NCBI GenBank assembly: GCA_039030555.1
Contig: JBCCDY010000007.1
Coordinates: 1 to 64,000 of the forward strand
Reading direction: 5' to 3'
Length of the DNA stretch: 64,000 nucleotides
Origin: JBCCDY01 sp039030555
GTDB taxonomy: Bacteria > Bacteroidota > Bacteroidia > Cytophagales > Cyclobacteriaceae
Shown here: positions 43,964 to 53,800 of the stretch, in pieces
Layout of the letters: every line of letters starts with the position of its first letter
Position numbering within the stretch: the stretch's first letter is position 1
Position numbers and translations under genes: made by a program
The notes under the pieces: generated by a model
Told to the model about the DNA's origin: nothing
The model's database searches: none
The model's input: the letters and a program-made list of their open reading frames with translations, nothing else

Positions 43964-44788
43964 ATGCATGATATTGAAATCTCCGACCTAAGGAGGATTA
44001 CGGAAGTAATAAAGGAGAATTATAATTATGATTTCACAGATTATGCCATGTCTTCTTTTAAGAGGAGAATAAGTCGTGTGCTCGATCTGTTTAAATTCCA
44101 GAGTGTTGATGCGCTAATTAAGCGTATTAAAGATGACAGAGGTTTTTTTGAAGAGTTCGTATGCGAGATTACAGTGAACGTAACAGAAATGTTCAGAGAT
44201 CCTTCTTTTTGGAGAGAGTTACGAGAACATATAATTCCCAATATTCTACTCAACCATAAGTCGATTAGCATTTGGCATGCAGGATGCTCTTCAGGTGAAG
44301 AGGTTTTTTCAATGAGCATCCTTTTGAAGGAGATGGGTATACTTGAAAAGTCTAAGATCATCGCTACCGATCTGGATAAAAAAATATTAGAACGTGCTAA
44401 GAAAGGTGAGTATTCCATTAAAAATATGGAACTCAATGATAAAAACTACATAAGAGTCACAGGCGAAAAAGGACTTCAAAAATATTATTCTGAGAAAAAT
44501 GGAAAAGCAGTGATGGATCCAGCCCTTACTGCAGGTGTATCCTGGAGGGAACATGACCTGGTAAAAGGAGACCCCTTCAACAAGTTCGACCTGATCCTCT
44601 GCCGGAATGTTATGATTTATTTTAATCAGCAACTTCAAAACCAAGTCCTAAAAAAATTACATGAGAGTATATTTAAATACGGTTATCTGATCATTGGATC
44701 AAAGGAATCTTTGATTTGGTGTGAGATTGCCAACAAGTTCATCATCGTGAACAATGAGGAGAAAATTTACAAGAAAATTAAAGACTGA
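43964..44788 (+). CDS. CheR-type protein glutamate methyltransferase
   Basis: 274 residues, full-length CheR. An N-terminal helical domain (about 1-70) precedes NVTEMFRDPSFW, the SAM-binding site IWHAGCSSGEEVFSMSI and DLILCRNVMIYF. CheR uses SAM to methylate glutamates in chemoreceptor coiled coils. There are no chemoreceptor, CheA or CheW genes here; instead it opens an operon with CheB, GAF and Sia-type genes. The nearest possible methyl-acceptor is the coiled coil of the large phosphatase three genes downstream; this is inference. Confidence 0.92.
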   Translation: MHDIEISDLRRITEVIKENYNYDFTDYAMSSFKRRISRVLDLFKFQSVDALIKRIKDDRGFFEEFVCEITVNVTEMFRDPSFWRELREHIIPNILLNHKSISIWHAGCSSGEEVFSMSILLKEMGILEKSKIIATDLDKKILERAKKGEYSIKNMELNDKNYIRVTGEKGLQKYYSEKNGKAVMDPALTAGVSWREHDLVKGDPFNKFDLILCRNVMIYFNQQLQNQVLKKLHESIFKYGYLIIGSKESLIWCEIANKFIIVNNEEKIYKKIKD

Positions 44789-44803
44789 TTTCTACTCTGT
44801 TCG

Positions 44804-45403
44804 ATGGGGAGGTTTGAATTAAATAACTCATATAAAGCCATAGTAATAGGAGGGTCTGCGGGGAGCTTTCAGGGGATCACCAGGATCTTATCTGCAATTC
44901 CAAAGGATTTTGAATTGCCTATTATTATGTGTCTGCATCGCCTGAAGCACGTAAGGCATGGTTTCGTAGAGGCTTTATCCATTAAAAGTGTAAAGCCGGT
45001 CATTGAACCATACGATAAGGAACATATAAAAAGGAGGAGTGTATACCTTGCCCCTGCAAACTATCACCTTTCTATAGAGTTAGGTAATTTGTTTTCTCTT
45101 TCAACAGAAGATATGATCAATAACTCAAGGCCTAGTATAGATGTGACTTTGGAGACTTGTGCCTACAATTACAAACAAAAATTAATTGGTATATTGCTAT
45201 CAGGGGCTAACAGGGATGGAGCTTTAGGCATGAAACGAATTAAAGATAGAGGAGGACTCACTTTAGTTCAAGACCCTGAAGAATGCATGATTGATACCAT
45301 GCCAACGGCTGCTTTAAAAATTACAGATATAGACTATACCTTGAAAATCGACCAAATAATCGAATTTTTGACCGAACTTAACCAACACTATAAACTCAGA
45401 TAA
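44804..45403 (+). CDS. CheB-type methylesterase domain protein, no receiver domain
   Basis: 199 residues, only the methylesterase domain. Catalytic triad visible: Ser18 (VIGGSAGSFQG), His45 (MCLHRLKH) and Asp138 (LLSGANRDGALGM). LAPANYHL is conserved too. The usual N-terminal phospho-receiver that gates activity is missing, so activity must be controlled otherwise, for example by a partner protein. It begins 15 bp after cheR. Confidence 0.9.
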   Translation: MGRFELNNSYKAIVIGGSAGSFQGITRILSAIPKDFELPIIMCLHRLKHVRHGFVEALSIKSVKPVIEPYDKEHIKRRSVYLAPANYHLSIELGNLFSLSTEDMINNSRPSIDVTLETCAYNYKQKLIGILLSGANRDGALGMKRIKDRGGLTLVQDPEECMIDTMPTAALKITDIDYTLKIDQIIEFLTELNQHYKLR

Positions 45404-45413
45404 TAATTAAAGA

Positions 45414-46310
45414 ATGAGTGCTACCCTGAGGACCTTGAGCCTTTTAAGTCTTCTTTTATTTATTCTAGGTATTTTGGCTTCGGCCTACCTGCTTTATAAT
45501 CTCCCTTCTGATCTTGTTAATACAAGTGCTCTTAATCCAGATGATTTAAGTGTAGTTGTGCCTATTTCAAGTCAGCTTAATTTCGTAATTGGGCTCACCT
45601 TTTTGGTAGGTGTAGCTTCAGTAGTCTTAATGATTCTTTTTGATAAGGGTAACACAAGAGAAAACATTGTGTACGTTCAGGCTGGAAAGCAAGAAACTAA
45701 ATCGGACCTGATCAAGAAGAATATTGGAATGGAAGAAGAGGAAGAGATTACACTTAGCGATACTTCAGAATTCACCCATATTATCAATAGCGATAAAAAT
45801 GAAAAAGAGAAGTTCGATGAAGTACTCTCTAAACTTTGCATGAGGATCGAAGCTAGCCAAGGTGCGATATACAAAGCGGATTATTCGGAGGACGTCAGAA
45901 AAATCAAGCTTGTGTCTTCCTTTGCTTTTACCGTTGCGGAAAGCGAGAGCATAAGTTTTGAGTTTGGTGAAGGCCTGGCAGGACAAGCTGCTAAAGAGCA
46001 AAAACAAGTATTGATCGGCGATATTCCTGAGGGCTACATTAAGGTATTTTCAGGCTTAGGAGAGTCTTCACCAAAACACTTGTTTATAACACCACTAATA
46101 TCCGATGGAAAAACCTTAGGTGTAGCTGAAATATCTTCGTTTGTAGCATTCAAAAAAACCGAGCAAGATTTGATTGCGGCAGTTTTCAATGCTTTAGCTA
46201 AGTCTATGGATGGAAACGAGATAAAAGTGATGGAGGAAGTGGAGCAGCAAATGGAAGATAATAAACCCATCGATGAGGATGGTGAGGAACCGGAAGATCG
46301 GGAAGGTTAA
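45414..46310 (+). CDS. GAF-domain membrane protein
   Basis: 298 residues. Two transmembrane segments (about 8-29 and 53-75) enclose a short extracytoplasmic loop; a GAF domain (about 125-270) is cytoplasmic, followed by a strongly acidic tail. The GAF segment EGLAGQAAKEQKQVLIGDIP and its neighbours closely parallel the GAF domain of the next gene's product, suggesting a shared ligand or duplication. Ten bp after cheB, clearly the same operon. Confidence 0.85.
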   Translation: MSATLRTLSLLSLLLFILGILASAYLLYNLPSDLVNTSALNPDDLSVVVPISSQLNFVIGLTFLVGVASVVLMILFDKGNTRENIVYVQAGKQETKSDLIKKNIGMEEEEEITLSDTSEFTHIINSDKNEKEKFDEVLSKLCMRIEASQGAIYKADYSEDVRKIKLVSSFAFTVAESESISFEFGEGLAGQAAKEQKQVLIGDIPEGYIKVFSGLGESSPKHLFITPLISDGKTLGVAEISSFVAFKKTEQDLIAAVFNALAKSMDGNEIKVMEEVEQQMEDNKPIDEDGEEPEDREG

Positions 46311-46339
46311 TTTATTATAGAGTAAACAGTAGCATTAGA

Positions 46340-49300
46340 ATGTTCAAAAATATAAGCATAGGTACCAAGATCACCACACTCATGTTTCTTGTGGTCGTTC
46401 TCTCTTTGGTAGCGGCAGGCTTCATTTTCTTTAGTTTTAGTAAAAACTCGATCCAGGCAAATTTCAAAAACAATTTATCCTCAATTGCTGCGCTTAGAGC
46501 AAACAAGATTAATACACAATTTGTCGTAATATCTGACGGACTGGAATCGATTAGGCAATCCAATATCATATCTGAGCAACTTAATCTTTTAACGACTTAC
46601 CAGTCCGATACTATTGTAGATCAGGATTCTCTTAGAAGTGTGGTCAATATGACCTTACAAAAGGTTACCGAGCCTCTTCAAAACCTGAAAGGCCTTTCTC
46701 GAATACTAATTGCAGATGAAGACTATGTGGTGCGATATTCTTCGATTAGTGAATTTTCGAATGGAGATCCCTTCACTTTTCCAGAAGATGATATCATAGC
46801 TTCTACAGAAGAAACAAAATTCACTAACCCATTTACTGATGATGCTGGTACTTCCATATATGGTTTTAGAGCTCTAAACAATGGAGGTGTAGCAGTATCT
46901 AAAATTGATCTCAATCCTTACGTGATGATCCTTGAAGATACTATTGGACTTACTAAAACCGGTGAAATGGTTCTTGGGAAGGTTGATGGTAACAAGATCA
47001 CTTTTTTAAATAGCCCCCGGTTTGATACCGCTGGAGTGCTTTCAAGAGGAATAATTCTGGGCTCAGGCGTGGCAAAACCAATGCAATATGCACTTAAAGG
47101 GGAAAGTGGATCTGGTGTTGATCAAGACTATAGGGGGGTAAATACCGTTGCAGTATGGCACTATTTACCGGATATCAAATGGGGATTGGTAGCAAAAGTC
47201 GATGAGCAAGAGGTTTTTGAAGAGTCTAAAGCACTACTTCGTAATTTTTCGATTACGGCTTTATTAATTGTGGTACTTACCACCATAGCAGCCTATATTT
47301 TTTCGGGATATCTTATTAAGCCACTACTTTCTTTAAAATCGACATTGCAACTATTGGGTAATGGTATTCTTCCTAAAGAAGTTAATAAAACGACTAATGA
47401 CGAAATTGGTCAAATGGCCCTTACGATGAATAATCTGGTTCAGGGTTTGAGGAGAACTGCTGACTTTGCTAACAGAATAGGTAAAGGGGAATTCGAAACG
47501 GATTTCAAACCTATGAGTGAAGATGATACACTAGGTCAGGCGCTTATGGATATGAAAGAAAATATCCAGGAAGCTGAGCTGAGAGATAAAGAAAGAAACT
47601 GGATTGTGACAGGCGTTGCAGAAATAGGAGATATCCTTCGAAAACACGACACCATCAATGAGTTAGGCGATGAAGTGATAGCTTATATTACGAATAAGAT
47701 TGAAGCTATACAGGGGGCTTTCTATGTCTTAAACGACGATGACGAAAACGATCATTTCTTAGAGATTAAAGCCAGCTACGCTTACAATAAGAAGAAATAT
47801 CTTAAGGGGCGATACAAATTTGCAGAAGGACTTGTTGGGCAGGCTGCTATTGAACAAGACACAGTTTTGAGAACAGAAATCCCTGAAGATTACGTATCAG
47901 TCACTTCAGGGATTTTAGGAGACCAAAAGCCATCATGTATTCTTATCGTTCCTTTAATGTCTGATGAAAAGGTTTTTGGAGCTATAGAATTTGCTGGCTT
48001 TCATAGGTTCGATAAAAGCCAGATAAAGTTTGTTGAAGAAGTAAGTGTAATCATTGCCAGAACGATCTTCAACATAAAAGTTAATGAACGAACGAAACGC
48101 CACTTAGAAGAATCGAGAAAATTGAGTGACGAGCTTCAGATTCAACAAAATGAGTTGCGCCAGAATGCCGAAGAAATGGCGGCCACTCAGGAAGAGCTTA
48201 AAAGGACTAATCAACGTTTGGAAGATCAGGTTGAAGAAGTTAATAGGACTCAGAAAAGAATGCAGCTTCTTCTTGAAAATGCATCTGAGGTTATTTCAAT
48301 TTTCGAAAAAGACGGTACAGTACGGTATATAAGCCCTTCGGTCGAGAGTATTTTAGGTTATTCCCAAAACGAAATGATTGGGTTGAAAGACTCTATTCAT
48401 GTTCAGGAAGACTATAAAGAGACATACGCACATATGTTTGATGACCTTATTGAGAACCCTGCTGACCCCGTAACCATTCAATTTGAATACTTGCAAAAGA
48501 ATGGAGAAACGATCTGGTTGGAAGCAACAGGTAGAAACTTACTTTCTGATCCATCTATCCAGGGTATTTTGGTGAACTCCACAGATATTACGCAGAGAAG
48601 AAGGGCAGAGCAAGAAGAACGTATGCGTAGTAAAATGCAGTCGCTATCTGAAAATTCACCTGACCTGATCACTAGATTAGATCTTGAGGGTAAATTCTTT
48701 TATACTAACCCCGTTATCGAAACTTATACAGGTAAAAAACCGGTAGAATTACTCCACCAAACACTTACGGAAGCAGAAATTGATCAGGCTTTAGTTGATC
48801 AGTGGAGTAAAATTCTTAAAGAAGTAGAAGATACGAATAGTAAGGCCGATATGGAGATGGATTTCAATTCTCAAATCGGTGAACGCGTCATGCAAGTGAA
48901 CGCCATTCCGGAATATGATGAGGAAGAAGCTCTTGAATCAGTTCTTTTAGTATCTCATGATATTACAGAAAGAAAGCTTATAGAGCTAGAGATACAGACT
49001 AAGAATAAAAAGATATCTGAGAGTATAAATTATGCTAAAAGGATACAAGGAGCCATTCTACCTAACAGTTCTATTATAAAAAGAGTACTTCCGGAGTCCT
49101 TTATTTTCTATAAAGCTAAAGACGTAGTTAGTGGTGATTTTCCATGGTACATGCAGGTAGAAAACGATATTTTTATTGCCGCGGTAGATTGTACCGGTCA
49201 CGGAGTTCCAGGAGCTTTGATCTCCTTAATTGGTTATTTCCTTTTAAATGATATTGTAAGAAGCCGTAGGATATCTGATCCCGGTGAAATACTTGATTTA

Positions 49301-49768
49301 CTAGATGAAGGAGTCACCCAAACGCTTCGGCAAGATCAGGAAGATTCAAAAACCAAAGACGGAATGGATATAGCGCTCTGTAAAATAAATCTTGATAAGC
49401 AAGAATTAGAATATGCAGGTGCTCATAGACCTCTTTATTATATGCAGCAAGATGAAATGGTAGAGGTGAAAGGGAATAAATTCCCGATTGGTGGTGGAAT
49501 TTTTAAGAATCAGACGAATTTTACCAATACGAAGATCAAACTTCAAAAAGGGGATTCAGTGTATTTCTGCTCAGATGGATTTCCAGATCAGTTTGGAGGA
49601 CCGGATAACAGGAAATTTGGGCCTAAGCGCCTAAGAACTCTGATTGCGGAATATCATAAGAAAAAAAATATGGAAGATATCCAAGATATTATATCAAATG
49701 AATGGGAGAATTGGAAGGGAGAGGAAAAACAAACAGACGATGTGCTGTTGATTGGTATAAGATTTTAG
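46340..49768 (+). CDS. Membrane PP2C phosphatase with sensor, HAMP, GAF and two PAS domains (SiaA/RsbU-like)
   Basis: 1142 residues. Membrane segments at about 13-33 and 303-323 flank a periplasmic, probably dCache-type, sensor. HAMP follows (about 325-380), then a GAF domain (about 430-575), a coiled coil rich in Glu and Gln (580-640), PAS domains (about 645-755 and 765-880) and a SpoIIE-type PP2C domain (about 900-1142). Metal ligands are visible: Asp933 (VVSGDF), Asp950 (DCTGHGVPGALIS), Asp1079 (CSDGFPD) and Asp1134. Pseudomonas SiaA is a smaller relative that dephosphorylates SiaC. It is followed by SiaB- and SiaC-type genes, so SiaC is the likely substrate. Confidence 0.9.
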   Translation: MFKNISIGTKITTLMFLVVVLSLVAAGFIFFSFSKNSIQANFKNNLSSIAALRANKINTQFVVISDGLESIRQSNIISEQLNLLTTYQSDTIVDQDSLRSVVNMTLQKVTEPLQNLKGLSRILIADEDYVVRYSSISEFSNGDPFTFPEDDIIASTEETKFTNPFTDDAGTSIYGFRALNNGGVAVSKIDLNPYVMILEDTIGLTKTGEMVLGKVDGNKITFLNSPRFDTAGVLSRGIILGSGVAKPMQYALKGESGSGVDQDYRGVNTVAVWHYLPDIKWGLVAKVDEQEVFEESKALLRNFSITALLIVVLTTIAAYIFSGYLIKPLLSLKSTLQLLGNGILPKEVNKTTNDEIGQMALTMNNLVQGLRRTADFANRIGKGEFETDFKPMSEDDTLGQALMDMKENIQEAELRDKERNWIVTGVAEIGDILRKHDTINELGDEVIAYITNKIEAIQGAFYVLNDDDENDHFLEIKASYAYNKKKYLKGRYKFAEGLVGQAAIEQDTVLRTEIPEDYVSVTSGILGDQKPSCILIVPLMSDEKVFGAIEFAGFHRFDKSQIKFVEEVSVIIARTIFNIKVNERTKRHLEESRKLSDELQIQQNELRQNAEEMAATQEELKRTNQRLEDQVEEVNRTQKRMQLLLENASEVISIFEKDGTVRYISPSVESILGYSQNEMIGLKDSIHVQEDYKETYAHMFDDLIENPADPVTIQFEYLQKNGETIWLEATGRNLLSDPSIQGILVNSTDITQRRRAEQEERMRSKMQSLSENSPDLITRLDLEGKFFYTNPVIETYTGKKPVELLHQTLTEAEIDQALVDQWSKILKEVEDTNSKADMEMDFNSQIGERVMQVNAIPEYDEEEALESVLLVSHDITERKLIELEIQTKNKKISESINYAKRIQGAILPNSSIIKRVLPESFIFYKAKDVVSGDFPWYMQVENDIFIAAVDCTGHGVPGALISLIGYFLLNDIVRSRRISDPGEILDLLDEGVTQTLRQDQEDSKTKDGMDIALCKINLDKQELEYAGAHRPLYYMQQDEMVEVKGNKFPIGGGIFKNQTNFTNTKIKLQKGDSVYFCSDGFPDQFGGPDNRKFGPKRLRTLIAEYHKKKNMEDIQDIISNEWENWKGEEKQTDDVLLIGIRF

Positions 49769-49840
49769 ACAAGTTTAATTATATTCGAAAAAATACTATC
49801 TTAAAGCTCTTTACAACAATCTTAATAAAATCCTTTTCCT

Positions 49841-50380
49841 ATGAAATATGTTTATGATTTGCATAACACCATGTTGAATCATAACCTGATTTTGGTTTAT
49901 GAAGGAGAATTCACTCAGGAGATTACAAAGTCAATCTTGTCTATGGCCGAAAGGAACATGGACTCCCTCGGTGAAGAATCTAGCATCAAAAGAAAGGTTT
50001 TCAACGTAATGGTAGAAGCACTGCAAAATATCGTTAAGCACGGTGATGATATCGGAGAAGGCCTGAGTGCTAACCGTGCCATATTCATCATAGGCAAAAA
50101 TGAGAGTCAGTATCAAATTGTATCTGGTAACTCGGTTAAAAGTGAAACTGCTGATAAACTCAAGGATAAGATTGATCAGATCAATTCTTTAGATAAAGAC
50201 GGTCTTAAAAGTCTTTACAAAGATATTATCCGAAATAACAAACTTTCTGAAAAAGGTGGGGCAGGACTAGGTTTTGTTGATATGGCCAGAAAATCCGGTA
50301 GTAAACTTGAATATAGTTTCGAATCGGTAGAAGGTGATATCTCATTTTTTTCCTTAAAAACTACAATTGAACGATTTTAG
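49841..50380 (+). CDS. siaB: SiaB-type protein kinase (GHKL fold, DUF6272)
   Basis: 179 residues, a compact GHKL ATPase fold. N-box NVMVEALQNIVKHG (Glu59, Asn63) and G-box EKGGAGLGFVDMARKSG (about 137-153) are clear. In Pseudomonas the homologue phosphorylates SiaC on a threonine and is opposed by phosphatase SiaA. Here it sits 72 bp after the phosphatase gene (no terminator in the gap) and 25 bp before the SiaC gene. The name is given by family and context. Confidence 0.88.
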   Translation: MKYVYDLHNTMLNHNLILVYEGEFTQEITKSILSMAERNMDSLGEESSIKRKVFNVMVEALQNIVKHGDDIGEGLSANRAIFIIGKNESQYQIVSGNSVKSETADKLKDKIDQINSLDKDGLKSLYKDIIRNNKLSEKGGAGLGFVDMARKSGSKLEYSFESVEGDISFFSLKTTIERF

Positions 50381-50405
50381 AAACAATATAGCATAAGTAA
50401 AACCC

Positions 50406-50768
50406 ATGGATATATTAAATCTTGAAGGAGCAGAAGATACCCCGAAAATAATTTTGGATAAGGGAAACGGTATCTTTGAAATTTCTGGAAGGTCATTACC
50501 CGAAGACTCAGCTGAATTTTATCAGCCTATTTTGGACTGGATCGAAGCGTACGGCGAAGATCCGAATCCTGCCACGAATTTCGTTTTTAAACTTGAGTAT
50601 TTTAATACAGCTTCTTCAAAACTCATACTCGACGTTTTATCAGCATTGGAAGACATAGATGGAATGGCTATCACATGGTATTTCCATGAAGATGATGAGG
50701 ATATGGAAGAGGCTGGTGAAGAATTTTCGGAACTGGTAGAAATACCTTTTGAATTCAAAACATACTAA
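50406..50768 (+). CDS. siaC: SiaC-type regulatory phosphoprotein (DUF1987)
   Basis: 120 residues, acidic, an alpha/beta STAS-like fold. The motif EYFNTASSKLILDVL places a Thr at residue 68, the same number as the phosphorylated Thr68 reported (as I recall) for Pseudomonas SiaC. There, unphosphorylated SiaC activates diguanylate cyclase SiaD. No GGDEF gene exists in this window, so the output partner is unknown; the neighbouring ABC protein is a candidate. Last gene before a terminator. Confidence 0.9.
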   Translation: MDILNLEGAEDTPKIILDKGNGIFEISGRSLPEDSAEFYQPILDWIEAYGEDPNPATNFVFKLEYFNTASSKLILDVLSALEDIDGMAITWYFHEDDEDMEEAGEEFSELVEIPFEFKTY

Positions 50769-50810
50769 GGCTGATAACAAAAACAACGATATCATTTAGA
50801 ATTACAGGAA

Positions 50811-50837
50811 AGAAAGTCTTACAGGCTTTCTTTTTTT
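50811..50837 (+). terminator. Terminator after siaC
   Basis: AGAAAGTC (50811-50818), TTACA loop, GGCTTTCT (50824-50831), then a run of Ts to 50837. It separates the Sia operon from the ABC transporter gene starting at 50876, so the two units are probably transcribed separately or linked only by read-through. Confidence 0.75.
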
Positions 50838-50875
50838 ATTATTAAAAGAACCCACCGAAATAAAGCGACTATTTA

Positions 50876-53800
50876 ATGAGTGAAGAAATTCTAAAAGCCC
50901 TAACGCAACTTTTTGCCATTATAACGAAACAGGATGGTGGCGTTACCGAAAAGGAACGGGATTTCGTGATCAAATACTTTGAACAGGAGCTGGATCAGGA
51001 TTCTGTAAATGAATATATAGACCTTTACGATAAATTTGCCGAGTATAAGAAGCCTGGTGAAGAAACCGGAGAAGTAGTAGAAAAGAAAAAGCAAAGGAAA
51101 TTAACCTCTGTTCGCGATTCGGTAAAAACACTTGCTATATGTAAGAAGATCAATAAAACACTTACTCAAAAGCAGAAAGTAGTCGTTCTTATCAAGATAC
51201 TTGAGCTAGTAGCCTCCGATAAAAACTTCACTCCACAGAGGATGGAGATTATTGATACCATATCCACGGTTTTCAACATCTCTAAAGAAGAATACAAACT
51301 CTTTGAATGCTTCGTACTGAAAGAATCCAGTGCGGAAATGCCATTTTCCGATATACTAACCGTTTCCGAAAAAGCACCTGATCTTTCAGGAGGCCAAAAA
51401 TATACGCATGCTTCCCTTCAGGGTGAAATAGTCTTCATGAATGTGAAGAGCGTCGATATGTATTTCGTCCGTTATCTGGGTTCGGAAGAGGTGGTGCTCA
51501 ATGGCTTCATAATGAAGTCAGGGATCATATACTTATTCGCGCACGGAAGTACTATTAAAACACCAAAAGGAGACGCGCTCTATTATAGTGACCTCATCAG
51601 GAATTACCTTTCTGATCTGGAGGCTAATGAAATTTCCTTCAATGTTAAAGCACTTGAATTTCGATTTCCTAATGGTGCCATAGGCTTAAGAAATGTAGAA
51701 ATATCAGAAGGCCCGGGAAAACTCATAGGAATTATGGGTGCCAGTGGCGCTGGTAAAACAACTCTTTTGAATGTTTTAGCGGGTATTGAAAGCCCATCCA
51801 GTGGAGCCGTATTGATTAATGGGAAAAATATCCATCAGGAAAAAGATAGTATAGAAGGGGTAATTGGATATGTATCACAAGATGATCTTCTTATTGAAGA
51901 ATTAACAGTCTATCAAAATCTATATTATAACGCCAAGCTGTGCTTTGACGGTATGAGCGAAGAGGATTTGCATAAAAGGGTCATGACCGTTTTAGAAAGC
52001 TTAGGCCTCGATCAAAGAAAAGACTTAAGAGTAGGTAGCGTACTTGATAAAACGATAAGCGGAGGACAAAGGAAAAGACTCAATATTGCGTTGGAGCTCA
52101 TCCGGGAGCCAGCAGTCCTTTTTGTCGATGAGCCGACTTCAGGTCTATCTTCACGTGATTCAGAAAATGTAATTGACCTCCTTAAAGAGCTCTCGCTGAA
52201 AGGCAAACTCATTTTTGTGGTTATACACCAGCCTTCCTCCGATATTTATAAGATGTTCGATAAGATGTTCATTCTGGATACAGGTGGATTTCCGATCTTC
52301 TATGGACATCCGGTGGAAGCAGTAACTTACTTTAAAAAGAGTACGAATCAGGTAGATGCCGACCGAGGACAGTGCCCTACTTGTGGAAATGTAAATCCCG
52401 AGCAAATTTTCAACATCATCGAAGCTAAAGTAGTCGATGAATATGGGGAGTTCACCAATAAAAGAAAGGTGAACCCCAAACAGTGGAATGCGAGGTACGA
52501 TAAAGAATTTAAACTCAATTGGAACGAAGATGTAGATGTCACTCCTCCAAAATCCTTAAACATACCATCAAAGTTTAAGCAAACAGTAATCTTCACAACC
52601 AGGGATCTTTTATCCAAGCTTAGCAATAAGCAATACATGCTTATAAACTTTCTGGAAGCCCCGCTTTTAGCCTTCATACTTGCTTTTATTATTCGATACA
52701 AAAGTTCTCCAGACCAATCGGAATATCTTTTCAGGTTTAATGAGAATTTTCCGGTTTATATTATGATGAGCATTATCGTAGCCCTTTTTATGGGGCTTAC
52801 AGTAAGTGCGGAGGAAATCATTAGAGATCGAAAGATATTAAAGAGAGAATCTTTTCTTAACCTCAGCTGGAATAGTTATCTGGTCTCAAAAATCTTTATT
52901 CTCATTGTAATATCGGCGATTCAAACGTTCTGTTTTGTTTTGTTGGGTAATCTTATTTTGGAGATAAAAGATGGCTTTTTTAGCTTTTGGATCATCCTTT
53001 TCTCCGTGTCTGTTATGGCTAATATCCTTGGCCTAAATGTATCTTCCGCTTTTAATTCAGCCGTTACCGTTTACATATTAATACCGATCCTTATTATTCC
53101 TCAAATGGTATTAAGTGGGCTTCTTTTTAGTTTCGATAAGCTTAATGATTTAATCAGTACTAAAGGTAAAGTGCCTGTACTGGCCGATGTAATGGTTTCC
53201 AGATGGGCTTATGAAGCTGTAGCTGTTGACTATTATAAAAATAACGGCTTCCAATGGAGATTTTATGATTTTGAACAACAAGAAAGACAATCTGATTTTC
53301 AATCGGCTTTTCTAATTCCGGCCATTAAAGATAAGCTTGATGGGATTATAGAGAACAAGGATAATGATTCTATGAAAGAAGATCTTGAGGATGATTTAAG
53401 TCTTGTAAAAGTTGAACTTCAAAAATTGGAATCAACGAAAAGGATAGAAGGTATTAATGTTGATGAACTTGAATTGGCTTCCATAACTGAAGATCAGAAG
53501 ACAGCCATAGTAGCTTATCTGGATGAACTGGACTCCTGGTATAAGGATCAGTTTAATCTGGCAGTCAACAAGCGGGAAAAGCTGATTGGACTACTTGAAA
53601 CCTCTGAAGAAATCGATTTTGATTTGAATGAGTTAAAAAATACATATTACAATGAAAGTCTGGCTGATCTGGTTAGAAATGTAACTGTCAAAAATAGAAT
53701 GATCGAATATGAGGGAGAACTCATACAGCAAATTGATCCGGTATTTAATGAGCCCCGTGCCAGGCATCCACTTGACTATCGGGCGCATTTCTTTGCACCG

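Noticed and set aside
44041..44436. 131-codon minus-strand frame within cheR
   Set aside because: Antisense to the conserved CheR methyltransferase motifs; low-information Ser/Leu-rich shadow.
43964..45403. Classical chemotaxis cluster
   Set aside because: cheR and cheB are present but cheA, cheW, cheY and a methyl-accepting receptor are not; CheB lacks its receiver domain.
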